64,000 nt of DNA from Pyronema omphalodes (taxonomy: Eukaryota > Ascomycota > Pezizomycetes > Pezizales > Pyronemataceae): NCBI GenBank assembly GCA_024516155.1, contig JAJJXM010000066.1:62001-126000 (forward strand), written 5' to 3'. Position numbers and translations under genes: made by a program. Below, one piece after another: positions 30,229 through 39,901 of the stretch. The notes beneath the pieces were generated by a model. That model was not told the DNA's origin. It ran no database searches and saw only the letters and a program-made list of their open reading frames with translations. Each line of letters starts with the position of its first letter. The first letter of the stretch is position 1.

Positions 30229-33200
30229 TTACAACCTTGGGGCCGGTTTTCTTGGGTAGGTTGTGTGAAATCGTCGGATAGCGTCGGGGGAATTCGTGAA
30301 GTTCTCCGATGGGTACCAAGTTCGGTCGGGATCAGGGAATCCCGTCCAACGTACACGATACTGGAGTCGGTTTCGATGATAGCGGGAATCAACTATCTCC
30401 TCCACTTCCCATTCCTCTTCGTCCTCAATAACAATTGGTGGGGGAGGAGGTTGGACGTGCCCGGGGATCGGTGTAAGGGTGGGTTGAGCCAGCTCGAGCA
30501 ATGAGATGTGGAATACGGGGTGTATTTTCACACTGGCGGGGAGATCCAATTTATACGCTCTTGTCCCCACTCGCTCGAGGATGGTGTATGGTCCCATCAG
30601 CTTGTAAGCCAACTTGCTGGATGGGCGAGTTGTCTTCACGTTTTTCCTCCGCAACCACACCCTATCCCCCTCCCTGAGTACGGGATCCGGGTGTCTCTTC
30701 CGATTTGCCTGTTCTGCCTGGGCAGCCTGTGCATATCCGATTTCTGCCTGTAGTTCCCGGTGGAGGTTGGTGAGGGCTGAGACGTATTCCGCCACCTCCG
30801 GGAATCCTCCTTCTATTTTTCCTAGGCTGGGTGCGAACCGCGGATGATACCCATAATTCGCGAAAAAGGGGGTTACCTTTGTTGTCTCGGATTGAGTGTT
30901 GTTATAGCAAAACTCCGCCATTGGGAGTAGCTTTTCCCAGTCGTCCTGCTGGTAATTGCAGTACGCCCGCAGGTACTGTTCGAGGGTGGCGTTCGTGCGT
31001 TCGGTCTGTCCGTCGGTCTCAGGGTGGAATGCGGTGCTGAGCTTCCTTGACGTCCCCATTGCCCCCATCACTCGCTTCCAAAACGTCGAGGTGAATAGAG
31101 ACCCGCGGTCGGAGACGATATCGTTAGGAAGTCCATGGGCCCTGACCACATGCCTCAGGAATCCATCCGCCAGTTCCTTCGGCCCCATCGTATCCGCACA
31201 GGCCACGAAGTGAGCCATCTTCGTGAACCGATCCACAATTACCCATAGGGCGTTGTTTCCTCCTCTTGACGGCAGTCCAGTGATAAAATCCATGGACACC
31301 GAATCCCACGGCCTCGATGGTGGCTGTAAGGGCTTCAGGAGCCCGAAAGGAGCGTGCCTAACTGGCTTAATCCTCTTGCAGGGATCGCAGTGGTCTACGT
31401 ATCGGTTGACATATTGGCGTTGCTGAGGCCAATAATAGTTCCTACTGATTAACTCCAAGGTCCTCGCCCGCCCTGGGTGTCCCGCAACGAGTGCATCATG
31501 GTGGTCATGTAGGAGCCGTAGCCGCAACTCGTGGTCGTCTGGTACCCATATCAACCCCTCATACAGCAACAGCCCCTCTCGTTCTTCGCAAAGTCCCAAT
31601 GCCACCTTCCGGTCTATCTTCTCCCCAGTTCGTAATTTCCTCAATATCTCCTGTATCTCCTGATCCTCCCGTGTTTTCTGTTGGATTTCTTTTAACAATT
31701 CCTCGTCGACCTGTATTTCCATGACCTCGGCAGAGTTGATCCAGAAGGTCTGCGGCGGCAAAAGAACTCGTTCCCTGTTCTGCCTGTGTTTCAGCTCCCC
31801 TTCCCAAGGAGAATCTCCTGATTCTCTTGATAGGATGTCGGGCTTTCCCGCCAGTTTGCCGGGTCGATACGTTATTGCGAAGTCGTAATTCGCCAACATT
31901 TCCGCCCACCTTGCCTGCCGTAGGTTTAGGTCTTTTTTTGTAGTCCAATATTCCAAATTTTTATGGTCCGTCAATATAGTAATCTTGTGTCGAGTATTCT
32001 TGCAGTAGGTACCCCATTTATTTAGCCCTTCAACTATGGCGAGGAGTTCTTTATCGTGTATATCGTAATTTAATTCCGGGTCCTTCAGTTTGCGCGAGAA
32101 ATATCCCAAGGGACGTAGGATACCTTGGTCGTCCGGCTGCGAGCAGACTGCTCCGATGGCGTAATCCGACGCATCTGTCTCCAGGGTTAAGGGTTTTGTG
32201 GGGTCAAAATGTCGTAGGATAGGTTCAGAAATCATTGCCCGTTTCAGCTGTTCGAATGCTGATTTAGCCGCGTCGTCCCATTTCCATGTTACATCCTTCC
32301 TCGTCAGTTTTGTAAGAGGCGCCGTAATCTTGCTAAAATCCCGGATAAACCTCCTATAGAAGTTGGCGAACCCTATGAAACTCTGGATTCCCTTTACGTT
32401 TGTCGGTTCCCTCCATTCTGCCACTGCTCTTACCTTCTCCGGATCCATCCTTATCCCCGTTGGTGAGATGATATATCCCAAGTACTCCGTCTCCGTGGTG
32501 TGAAACTCGCATTTTGAGGCCTTGAGCCTCAACTTTACCTTATCCACCCGTTCCAAAACCTTTCTCACATGTTGTTGGTGTTGCTGCAGATCATCCGAGT
32601 AGATGAGGATGTCGTCGAGGTATGCCAGACAGAAGATGTCTAGATAGTCGCTGAGGACCTCGTTCATCCACCTCTGAAAGGATGCTGGAGCGTTGGTAAG
32701 ACCGAATGGCATGACCAAATATTCAAAAAGACCGTATTTCGTCCGAAAAGCGGTCTTCCATTCGTCCCCCTTTGCGATTCGCAGGTTATGATAGGCGTCC
32801 CGTACGTCGAGTTTCGTGTATATCTTTGCGTTGGATAGTCGATCCAACGCTTCCCCTATCAACGGGAGAGGTGTTCTATCTTTCACTGTGATCTCGTTAA
32901 GCCCCCGATAATCCACACAGAGTCTTAGTGTGCCATCCTTCTTTTTCACAAAATGAATCGGGGCCCCCGCCGGTGATGTCGAGCGGCGTATCCATCCCTT
33001 CTCCAGGCTCGTGTCCAAGTATTCTCTTAACGTTTTCAACCTTCCCTCGTCCAATGCTCGAAGGGGTTCGAATGGTGGAACCCCTCCCTTCACCAACGGA
33101 ATCCGATGGTCGTGATGGCGGTGTGGGGGTCGTCCCGACACTTCTTCCTTATCGAATACATGCAAGAAGTCGTGATATTCGACCGGAACAATGTCACCAG

Positions 33201-34542
33201 CCGAACGCGGGGTCTGTTCCTGCTGTTTGGCTGAACCCTGGAATACGGGTTCCCGAACGGAGCCATACCGCTCCTCCTGTAGCGATCCCATGGCGGCGTA
33301 AGCGATCCAGTCAAAGTTTCCTTCCGATTCCTCCTCATCTTCCCCATCTTCCTCGTTTCCATCGGCCTGCATTCGAAAAGGATCCTTTTCTGCACCATCC
33401 CGGATCCGTTTCCGTTCCTCTTTTATTTCTTCCCCTTCCTCGGGCTGCATTCGAAAAGGGTCGTTCTGTGCAGTTCCCCGGGTCCGTTTCCGTTCCTCCT
33501 TTTCTTCTTTCCCTTCGGGCTGCATTCGAAAAGGATCGTTTTGTGCAGCATCCCGGGACTCTTTCCATTCCTCCTCTTTCCCGTCCTTTTCCTCAGTCTG
33601 CATTCGAAAAGGATCGTTTTGTTCGCTACCTTCGATCTCTTTTCGTTCCTCCTCCTCCTGGTCCTTCTCGACCCTTATTTGAAGAGGATCACCTTGTCCG
33701 TCTTCCCAGGTTCCTTGTAGCTCCTCTTCTTCTTCGTCCTTTCCCATGTCCTCCTCGAACTCCCTTCGAAGGAGATCATCTTGTGCCCCAACTTGGACCC
33801 TTCCTTGTTGCTCCTCTTCCCCCTCTCTTTCCTGGTCCTTTCCGATCCTTCTTCGCCACGGCGCCGCTTCTTGTTCCTTTTTCCTCGTTCTACTTCCCCA
33901 GGTTTCCTTCCTTTCTTCCCAACTTGCTTCGCATATTCTTTCTTCCCTGGCTGCGGCCTGCGCAGTGTCCAGTCGATATTGCTGAATAGCGTTGTTTTCC
34001 GTTACCGTGGTCGCGTGAGGTGAGGTCGAGGTCCCTAGGCACCTCTTAGCGCAACGCGCCGAGTCGAACGTAACTCTTCCCTCGTTCCAGTCGATACTGG
34101 GGTTGTGCGTTCGGAGCCATGGAAGTCCCACAATGATAGGTGAGTTTCCAATCGTGATACAATGCAGCCGAATATCCTCCTGATGGTTGTTGATCTGTAA
34201 TCTTACCATAGCTTCGTGGGTGACTGGTCCACTAGCTATCTCTCGTCCGTCCACTGCCAACACCCTTCGTGGGACGTCCTTCTTTTTCAACGGAATCCCC
34301 ACCTTTTCCGCATATTCCTTATCGATGAAGTTCTCCGTCGCTCCACAGTCCACCATGGCCGTCGTGGTGTGTTCTCGATTATCTTTTCCTTTTATTACTA
34401 CTTTCAATATGATCTTTTCATCTCGCCGGTATGGCCCTACGCTCGATATCATGTAGGCTGGTTCCGGATTGTCTGGTTCGGCGGAACTCTTCGTCCCCAG
34501 AAGTCCACCTTGTTTTTTTACTCCTGGGGATCCTCTTTTCCC
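30229..34542 (-). CDS. pol: Ty3-C Pol polyprotein
   Basis: Reached by -1 shift at 34536-34542; the same frame is open up to 34668 behind the gag zinc knuckle. Protease VDCGATEN near 34350; a long acidic repeat region 33340-33960 unlike the other families; RT with YLDD at about 32600-32620; RNase H TDAS near 32170; integrase zinc module 31345-31500; core D near 31280, D near 31110 and E near 30990; chromodomain 30235-30420 (EEWEVEEIVDSRYHRN, YRVRWTGF). All catalytic motifs are present and no stop interrupts, so it looks functional. It ends AGG TTG TAA just before ORF3. Confidence 0.92.
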   Translation of the reverse strand, partial: GKRGSPGVKKQGGLLGTKSSAEPDNPEPAYMISSVGPYRRDEKIILKVVIKGKDNREHTTTAMVDCGATENFIDKEYAEKVGIPLKKKDVPRRVLAVDGREIASGPVTHEAMVRLQINNHQEDIRLHCITIGNSPIIVGLPWLRTHNPSIDWNEGRVTFDSARCAKRCLGTSTSPHATTVTENNAIQQYRLDTAQAAAREERICEASWEERKETWGSRTRKKEQEAAPWRRRIGKDQEREGEEEQQGRVQVGAQDDLLRREFEEDMGKDEEEEELQGTWEDGQGDPLQIRVEKDQEEEERKEIEGSEQNDPFRMQTEEKDGKEEEWKESRDAAQNDPFRMQPEGKEEKEERKRTRGTAQNDPFRMQPEEGEEIKEERKRIRDGAEKDPFRMQADGNEEDGEDEEESEGNFDWIAYAAMGSLQEERYGSVREPVFQGSAKQQEQTPRSAGDIVPVEYHDFLHVFDKEEVSGRPPHRHHDHRIPLVKGGVPPFEPLRALDEGRLKTLREYLDTSLEKGWIRRSTSPAGAPIHFVKKKDGTLRLCVDYRGLNEITVKDRTPLPLIGEALDRLSNAKIYTKLDVRDAYHNLRIAKGDEWKTAFRTKYGLFEYLVMPFGLTNAPASFQRWMNEVLSDYLDIFCLAYLDDILIYSDDLQQHQQHVRKVLERVDKVKLRLKASKCEFHTTETEYLGYIISPTGIRMDPEKVRAVAEWREPTNVKGIQSFIGFANFYRRFIRDFSKITAPLTKLTRKDVTWKWDDAAKSAFEQLKRAMISEPILRHFDPTKPLTLETDASDYAIGAVCSQPDDQGILRPLGYFSRKLKDPELNYDIHDKELLAIVEGLNKWGTYCKNTRHKITILTDHKNLEYWTTKKDLNLRQARWAEMLANYDFAITYRPGKLAGKPDILSRESGDSPWEGELKHRQNRERVLLPPQTFWINSAEVMEIQVDEELLKEIQQKTREDQEIQEILRKLRTGEKIDRKVALGLCEEREGLLLYEGLIWVPDDHELRLRLLHDHHDALVAGHPGRARTLELISRNYYWPQQRQYVNRYVDHCDPCKRIKPVRHAPFGLLKPLQPPSRPWDSVSMDFITGLPSRGGNNALWVIVDRFTKMAHFVACADTMGPKELADGFLRHVVRAHGLPNDIVSDRGSLFTSTFWKRVMGAMGTSRKLSTAFHPETDGQTERTNATLEQYLRAYCNYQQDDWEKLLPMAEFCYNNTQSETTKVTPFFANYGYHPRFAPSLGKIEGGFPEVAEYVSALTNLHRELQAEIGYAQAAQAEQANRKRHPDPVLREGDRVWLRRKNVKTTRPSSKLAYKLMGPYTILERVGTRAYKLDLPASVKIHPVFHISLLELAQPTLTPIPGHVQPPPPPIVIEDEEEWEVEEIVDSRYHRNRLQYRVRWTGFPDPDRTWYPSENFTNSPDAIRRFHTTYPRKPAPRL
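33371..33790 (-). repeat. Coding minisatellite in Ty3-C pol
   Basis: Five to six tandem units of 75-78 bp, each a multiple of three. Each encodes a core DPFRMQ followed by an acidic and basic run (EE, KEERK). Unit starts are visible at 33371, 33449, 33524, 33602, 33677 and, diverged, about 33758. It lies between protease and RT. Ty3-D has an acidic region in the same place but no clear repeats. Confidence 0.8.
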
Positions 34543-35600
34543 GCTCTTTCTTCGACTTGTTCCTCGTCGATGTTGGCTTCTGCCGCCCGGTACGTTCGTC
34601 GTTCCCCCATTGGTTTCTTGTGGGGGCATTTGGCGGCATAGTGGCCCGTTTTCCCGCAGTTGAAACACTCGTTGTTTTTTCGTCGTTTCTCTTCCTCGGT
34701 CCTATCCCTAGGCCTGCCCCTCCGAGTGGCATCCAGTTCCATCGGCTCGGGTTCCGAGAAGGTCGATCCCTGGTGGCCGTTCCTCGGATGGAAATTCTGG
34801 TACTGAGGTTCGAATCGGTTTCGCAGGGTCCGGAAATTGAACAGCCGGTTGTCCAATGCAATTGCTTTGTTTGCGAAATCGATTATCTTCGTCGGACGGG
34901 TCTCGAGGATGGGGAGTTGCCTTTGTACGTCCACATGAAGTCCATCGCTGAACTGATCAATGTAGATTTCGTCGTTGTAACGCAGGTCCGCGATGATTCT
35001 CTGGAACTCGGCCCAATACGCTGCGGCGGAACGATTTCCCTGACGGACATTTTTGAATTTCCTCCTCGCTACTTCCCTTGAATCCGCCTCTCCAAATGCT
35101 CTCGAGACGGCAGTCTTGAATGCCTCCCAGGTGGTGTACGTGCTCCTCCCCCTCTCGATGGAGGGTTCAATCCATGACCACGCATTTCCCCGGCACCGCG
35201 AACTGGCGTAATTAACCTTTTTAATATCACTGTCGAACCTGTTCGGTTCACAGTTGAACTTCAGCTCGCACTGAGTTAGGAAAGCCCGAAGCTTCGTCCT
35301 CTCGCCATGATAGAGTTCGGGATCCTCGACCTTGGGATTACTGGTCGGAGAGGGTCGGTAGGTGAGTTGTTGGAACAGTTGTTGAAGCTGCTCCTGGGTC
35401 ATCACGACCGAGGGTGGCGTCATACCGCTCGTTCCCTGTTGAGAGGCCATTATGGAGGCTATGTCCTCGGGAATCTGTGCTGGTCCCGGTGAATCCGGAG
35501 TCTGTGGGCGGGATCGGTGTTCGGGGGTTACTGGGCTCGCTGGACCGGTGGCTTCTCTTTCGATAACCTCGCTCAGCTCCTGCAATCGGAACGGATCCAC
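34518..35600 (-). CDS. gag: Ty3-C Gag (GUG start)
   Basis: 360 residues. The N-terminal part is Pro/Ser-rich. The capsid-like region lies at about 95-270 (ELYHGERTKLRAFLTQCELKF, RSAAAYWAEFQRI), with the zinc knuckle CFNCGKTGHYAAKC near 313-326. The first codon of the conserved protein is GTG in a strong context (ACC GTG G). There is no ATG anywhere in the 95-base leader, and the first in-frame Met comes about 50 residues later (SIMASQQ). Ty3-D Gag starts with GTG at the same place and its next 14 residues are similar, so GUG initiation is likely. It ends GGA AAA GAG GAT CCC CAG GAG TAA. Confidence 0.85.
   Translation of the reverse strand: MDPFRLQELSEVIEREATGPASPVTPEHRSRPQTPDSPGPAQIPEDIASIMASQQGTSGMTPPSVVMTQEQLQQLFQQLTYRPSPTSNPKVEDPELYHGERTKLRAFLTQCELKFNCEPNRFDSDIKKVNYASSRCRGNAWSWIEPSIERGRSTYTTWEAFKTAVSRAFGEADSREVARRKFKNVRQGNRSAAAYWAEFQRIIADLRYNDEIYIDQFSDGLHVDVQRQLPILETRPTKIIDFANKAIALDNRLFNFRTLRNRFEPQYQNFHPRNGHQGSTFSEPEPMELDATRRGRPRDRTEEEKRRKNNECFNCGKTGHYAAKCPHKKPMGERRTYRAAEANIDEEQVEERAGKEDPQE
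34536..34542 (-). promoter_or_regulatory. -1 frameshift heptamer, Ty3-C gag/pol
   Basis: G GGA AAA in the gag frame, 18 bases before the gag stop, leading into the pol frame. It fits the X XXY YYZ rule. The same heptamer sits at the matching place in Ty3-A copy 4, Ty3-D and Ty3-E. Confidence 0.8.
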
Positions 35601-35684
35601 GGTATTGGTTGTTTCTTATTTTTTTTCTTAGTTGTGGTTGAAGCTCTTCGTGCTTCCTTAGTTGTATCGGGTGTCGTTCGGAGG

Positions 35685-35694
35685 ACGCAATCAA
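35685..35694 (-). promoter_or_regulatory. Ty3-C self-priming site (predicted)
   Basis: TTGATTGCGT in the transcript, one base inside the 5' LTR. Perfectly complementary over 10 bases to ACGCAATCAA at 35986-35995 in the LTR, which lies at the predicted transcript start, 35 bases after the TATA box. Confidence 0.7.
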
Positions 35695-35695
35695 A

Positions 35696-36466
35696 TGTCA
35701 GAATCCGGCTACACACGGCCGACAGTCGATACAACCGTCGGATTGCTATGCAATCGGGTTCGGCTCTGGACTTCTAGGTGAGTTAGTCACGGGCTCAGGC
35801 AGTACTTACCTTGTACACAGGATGTCCCTGCAGCGTTGCCTCTGATAGGATCGTCGGATGGGGATCTGGGTGGGGGGATAGGTAGGTATTCGGGATGGGT
35901 AAGTATGTTGGGATGGGCTGGGTTTGTGGTCACGGTTTAGCTGATAGAACTGCAGTGTGTAGATAGGATTTGTGTAAATAGATAATTGATTGCGTACTAG
36001 ACTAATGAAATACAAATGTCCCCTTATATACCTTTGTCCCTGTGCTCATGTGATTCCCCAACTTATCTGACCCGCAGATATTCCATCCATCATGAGACAC
36101 CCTTCGCTCCACCGTGACTCCCAAAACCTAACTAAAACACAATACAAACATAAACCAAAACATAATACAAAACATAACCAAAACATAATACAAAACAGAA
36201 GCAAAACATAATACAAAACAGAAGCAAAACACAATACAAAACAGAAGCAGAACATATTCCAAACCTCGAGGAAACCCTCCTCGTTCCACCCCGCACTTAC
36301 CCCCTTGTCCCTCGCTTAACCCTAACTCCTCTCGCCTAGCCCTAGCTCCACCTCTTCGCTTAAACCCTAACTGTGACGTACGCCATCCCCAGCGTCACAC
36401 CCACGAACCACAGCCCAGCTGTGGTTACAATCCCTCCCAGAAGCATATCCCTAGCGGTTCGTGACA
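35696..36466 (-). repeat. Ty3-C 5' LTR
   Basis: 771 bp, nearly identical to 28621-29391, followed by the GGGGG duplication. Confidence 0.92.
35986..36030 (-). promoter_or_regulatory. Ty3-C promoter core and predicted transcript start
   Basis: The sense strand has TATATAAG (36030-36023), then after 35 bases ACGCAATCAA (35995-35986). The spacing suits TATA-directed initiation at or next to the primer segment, so the RNA 5' end would be able to pair with the primer-binding site. Confidence 0.65.
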
Positions 36467-36471
36467 GGGGG

Positions 36472-38930
36472 TCGTGGTGATCTTGCAGTAGTTTCAATCG
36501 TAGTTTATCCAGCGCGGGGACATAGAGGCAATCTCGGTAGTCCAATCTGTTTTCCAACACGGAGCAATCGGCGAGCGATATGTCCTTACAGATTTGTGTG
36601 CCATCTTCCAGCATTCCCAACACTCGGTTGGGGAATGAATCTGTCTTGTAGCCCTCTGTGAACAGGAGGTCTACTTCGGAAGGTGCGAGTTTCATTGGCG
36701 GGGTCATGCATAACTGAAAGTTCTGTGGCTTCAGAACAGCTTGCTGGTTCGCCAGTATGCGTTCGTCTCCCTCTTCCGGGAGGTCGGCGGCTCTTCTTGT
36801 CAGGGCGTCCGGTTTTCCTCCCAACGTTCCCGGTCGATAGGTGATGACAAAGTTAAACCGAGACAGGAACTCGGACCAGCGTGCTTGTCGTCTATTCAGC
36901 AGCTTTGTCGTCATGAAGTATTCAAGATTCTTGTGATCCGTCAATACTTTTATAGGGAAAGCGGAGCCCTCTAAGTGGGGACGCCATTCCTCAAAACAAC
37001 GAACTATTGCCAGTAGTTCTTTGTCGTAGATTTCGTAGTTGCATTCTGCCGGGGAATGCTTCTTGGAATAAAATGCGACGGGGTGTAGCACGTTATCGTC
37101 GTCGTATTGTGATAAAACTCCAGCAGACACATAGTCAGATGCGTCTGTTTCTACTACACTCGGTTTCTCGTAGTCGAAATGCTTGAGAATCGGTGCTGAT
37201 GTAAATGCGTCCTTCAGTCGGTCGAAGGCGCTCTGCTGATCTTTACCCCAGATAAAGGGGATTGCTTTACCATCTTTCTTTTTGGTCAGAGCCGTCAGAG
37301 GGGAGACCACTTTTGAGTAGTCTTTGATAAATCTTCGGTAGAAATTCGCGAAGCCCAGGAACTCTTGGACCTGTTTCAAATTGGTTGGTTCCTTCCAATC
37401 TCTCACTGTGGCTACTTTGGAATCCATCATGCGCGCGCCGTCGCGGCCGATGTTGTAGCCCAGGTACAGTACTTCTGCCTTAGCGAACTTACACTTTTCT
37501 GGCTTCAAGTGCAGTTTTTCTTGTTTGAGTCGTTCCAAGATCTTTCGGACGTGTGCGGTGTGATCGGGCTTTGTTTCGGAGAATACGAGGATATCGTCCA
37601 AGTATGCCGTACAAAACTGGTCCAGGTATGGTGTCAGGACATCATTTATAAATGCCTGGAAATCGGCAGGCGCGTTGGTGAGCCCAAAGGGCATCACTTT
37701 CGACCCAAATAGGCCGTACCTTGTGCGGAAGGCTATCTTCCATTCTTCGCCTTCTGCCATTCTGATAAGGTTATAAGCGCTGCGGACATCTAGGGTCGTA
37801 AAGTATTGAGCTTTGGAGAGATTCATCATCGTTTCCTGTATCAATGGCAGCGGGTACCGGTTCTTCTCGGTACCTTCATTCAGTCTTCGGTAATCGACAC
37901 ACAGGCGTAGGGATCCGTCTGATTTTTTCACGAATAATATCGGCGAGGCGGCTGGTGATTGGGAGCGTTGTATAAATCCTTTCTCCAAATTCTCATCGAG
38001 CCACGTTTTCAGCGTCTGCAACTCGTTGCGTGACAGCGAGTATAGCGGGCCAAAGGGGGGGACGAATCCCTCTTTCAGTGGGATCTTGTGGTCGTAGGGT
38101 CGGTGTGGGGCGAGTTCCTTCGCATTAACCTCCTTGAATAAATCGAGGTAGTCATGATACTCTTCGGGGATCATGTCTTTCAGTTCGTCATCCGTGAGGG
38201 GGGGCTTGTCTTGTAGGGCGACGGTGATCTCGTCCAACGATAGCGAGAACACTGTCAGGCTTTCATCTTCTACCATTTCTTTGAAGTCGGAGATGGTTAG
38301 ACTTGAGATCGCTATTGGGGGTTCGTCCGGGGGGTCGGGGACCGAGTCTTCTAACTCCGGCATGGGGTTTGTGTCGGGCTCGTGGACAGCGGGAGGGGGC
38401 CTCGAGTCCAGGACCTCGACACCGGTTGTGCTTACAGGCAACGGGGTGCAGTTCCTTAGGCAGTATTGGGAGTCGAAGCTTACAGTGTTGGAACTGAAGC
38501 TTATTGTTACATCGTGTTTCTTCAACCAGGGGATGCCCAACACCACCGGGTAGTGACCCAACTTGGTGACAAACATGGGAAGGGTTTCCGAGTGACCGTT
38601 GATGGTACACTCTACTTGGGCGAGGTTTTTGATTTTTCCTGAGGATATGGGGCGGCCGTCGATAACTTCGACCGTTTGGGCGGTGGATAGGGGGGTTAGG
38701 GGGAGTTTGTGATGGCGGGCGAAATTGCGGTCAACAAAGGCGATACCAGTGGCGCCGCAGTCAACGAGCGCTACTGTTTTCATGGAGCGGTTATTGGAAA
38801 ACAAGGAACAGGAGAGAACAAGGTGTTTGCATTGTAACTTTCCAGTAAAACTTGCGCCCGATAATAGCAATGTATCAGCAATAATATTCCCACCAGCGGC
38901 AGAGCCATCTTCTTGCAGCTGGTTTATTCT
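36472..38930 (-). CDS. pol: Ty3-A copies 2/3 chimeric pol, 5' half
   Basis: Open from the gag overlap to the Ty3-C insertion: protease (VDCGATG near 38760), RT (YLDD near 37600), RNase H (TDASDY near 37140) and the linker up to LLQDHHDP. After that the frame runs into the Ty3-C LTR and ends within it. Compared with copy 4 it keeps the standard NRRQARW and TDASDY residues, so this pol may have been the healthier one before disruption. The 3' half is at 27351-28620. Confidence 0.88.
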
Positions 38931-39901
38931 TTTCCAGACACCTCTTCTTCAGTATCCAATAATTCCACGCTCGCCACTTTAACATTCGTCTTGGCGGGGC
39001 ACGACGCAGCCATGTGGCCGAGGCCACCGCAGTAGAGGCAATGTCCTTCTGACAGGCGGGTCGCGCGCTCCTGTGCCGACAGTTTCTGACGGGGTCCCTG
39101 GGCAGGGGTTTGCTTGCTGGAGGAGGCGGTGGTGGCTTGGGTAGCAGGGGTGGGGCGACTGGTGGCGGGGGTGGCGGTGGTAGTGGGTTTAACCTGGCCG
39201 CGGTTGGTACGCAGCTTGCGGAGGTTCTCAAGTGCTCTCAATTGGGAGTCCAATTTTTGACACTGGTCAACAAATTCATGCATCGTGGCGGTGGGCGGGG
39301 CGCCAACCAACTTTTCGTGCAGCTCGAGGGTCCGGCCGTTACGCAGGGCATCCATGGTGGCGGCTTCGTCCCAGCCTAACTCTGCGACTAGGCGGGAGAA
39401 CTCTGCATAATAGTCCGAAAATTCGCGGTTGTTTTGTCGGAGATTTTGTAGTTTGAAACGAGCCGTTGCGCGCTCGTCCGGGTCTCCAAAGGTACGCTGT
39501 AAAATTTTAATGACGTCCTCGACGTCGTTGAGGGCCCAGCGGTTGCCATTTTCCTTGATATAAGGAAGAATCTGATCCAAGGCGCGTCCGCGGAGGCGGC
39601 CCATGGCATAAGAAATCCGTTTATGAGGGGTTGGGGAGCGTAGCTCGTCGCTCACCAACTTGATGCGAAGCAAGGAGACAAAGCGGCGGAGGTCCTCCCT
39701 GTTGGACCCGTCGAAGGTTGGCGGATCCGAGATTTTGTCTCCGGTCACGCGGATGCCAGGGGAGGCGAGTAGCGCGTTGATGAGTTCACGCTGGCGGGTG
39801 AGCTCCTTCTTGTAGTAGTGGATTTCATTTGTATCTGCTTGCTCCTCCGGGGTTAGGAGGATTTCGGGGTCTCGGGGGGGGGGGGGGGGGGTCTTGGAAT
39901 T
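38924..39901 (-). CDS. gag: Ty3-A copy 2 gag (capsid and nucleocapsid frame)
   Basis: The capsid segment DPPTFDGSNREDLRRF, the FSDYYAEFSRLVAEL region and the zinc knuckle CLYCGGLGHMAASC. The frame is open from the C-run at 39884-39901 (18 C on the minus strand; 9 in copies 1 and 4), where ORF2 would feed in by a -1 shift. It ends T GGA AAA GAA TAA, so the slippery heptamer has lost its first G. GTG at 39748 is unlikely to be a real start, since the frame extends upstream and is conserved there. Confidence 0.8.
   Translation of the reverse strand, partial: NSKTPPPPPRDPEILLTPEEQADTNEIHYYKKELTRQRELINALLASPGIRVTGDKISDPPTFDGSNREDLRRFVSLLRIKLVSDELRSPTPHKRISYAMGRLRGRALDQILPYIKENGNRWALNDVEDVIKILQRTFGDPDERATARFKLQNLRQNNREFSDYYAEFSRLVAELGWDEAATMDALRNGRTLELHEKLVGAPPTATMHEFVDQCQKLDSQLRALENLRKLRTNRGQVKPTTTATPATSRPTPATQATTASSSKQTPAQGPRQKLSAQERATRLSEGHCLYCGGLGHMAASCPAKTNVKVASVELLDTEEEVSGKE

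Larger units (their letters stand above)
28621..36466 (-). mobile_element. Ty3-C (full length, young)
   Basis: A 7,846-bp Ty3/gypsy element with 771-bp LTRs at both ends (28621-29391, 35696-36466), about three differences between them by eye. It is flanked by GGGGG (28616-28620, 36467-36471), the duplicated part of a 7-G run in Ty3-A pol. Gag, Pol and a third ORF are open. It is the youngest insertion in this block together with the separate Ty3-A copy 4. Confidence 0.93.

Noticed and set aside
32928..33989. 353-codon plus-strand frame rich in Pro and Ser
   Set aside because: It lies opposite the protease-RT part and acidic repeats of Ty3-C pol, follows the repeat periodicity, and has no domain. 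It is a shadow of the real gene.
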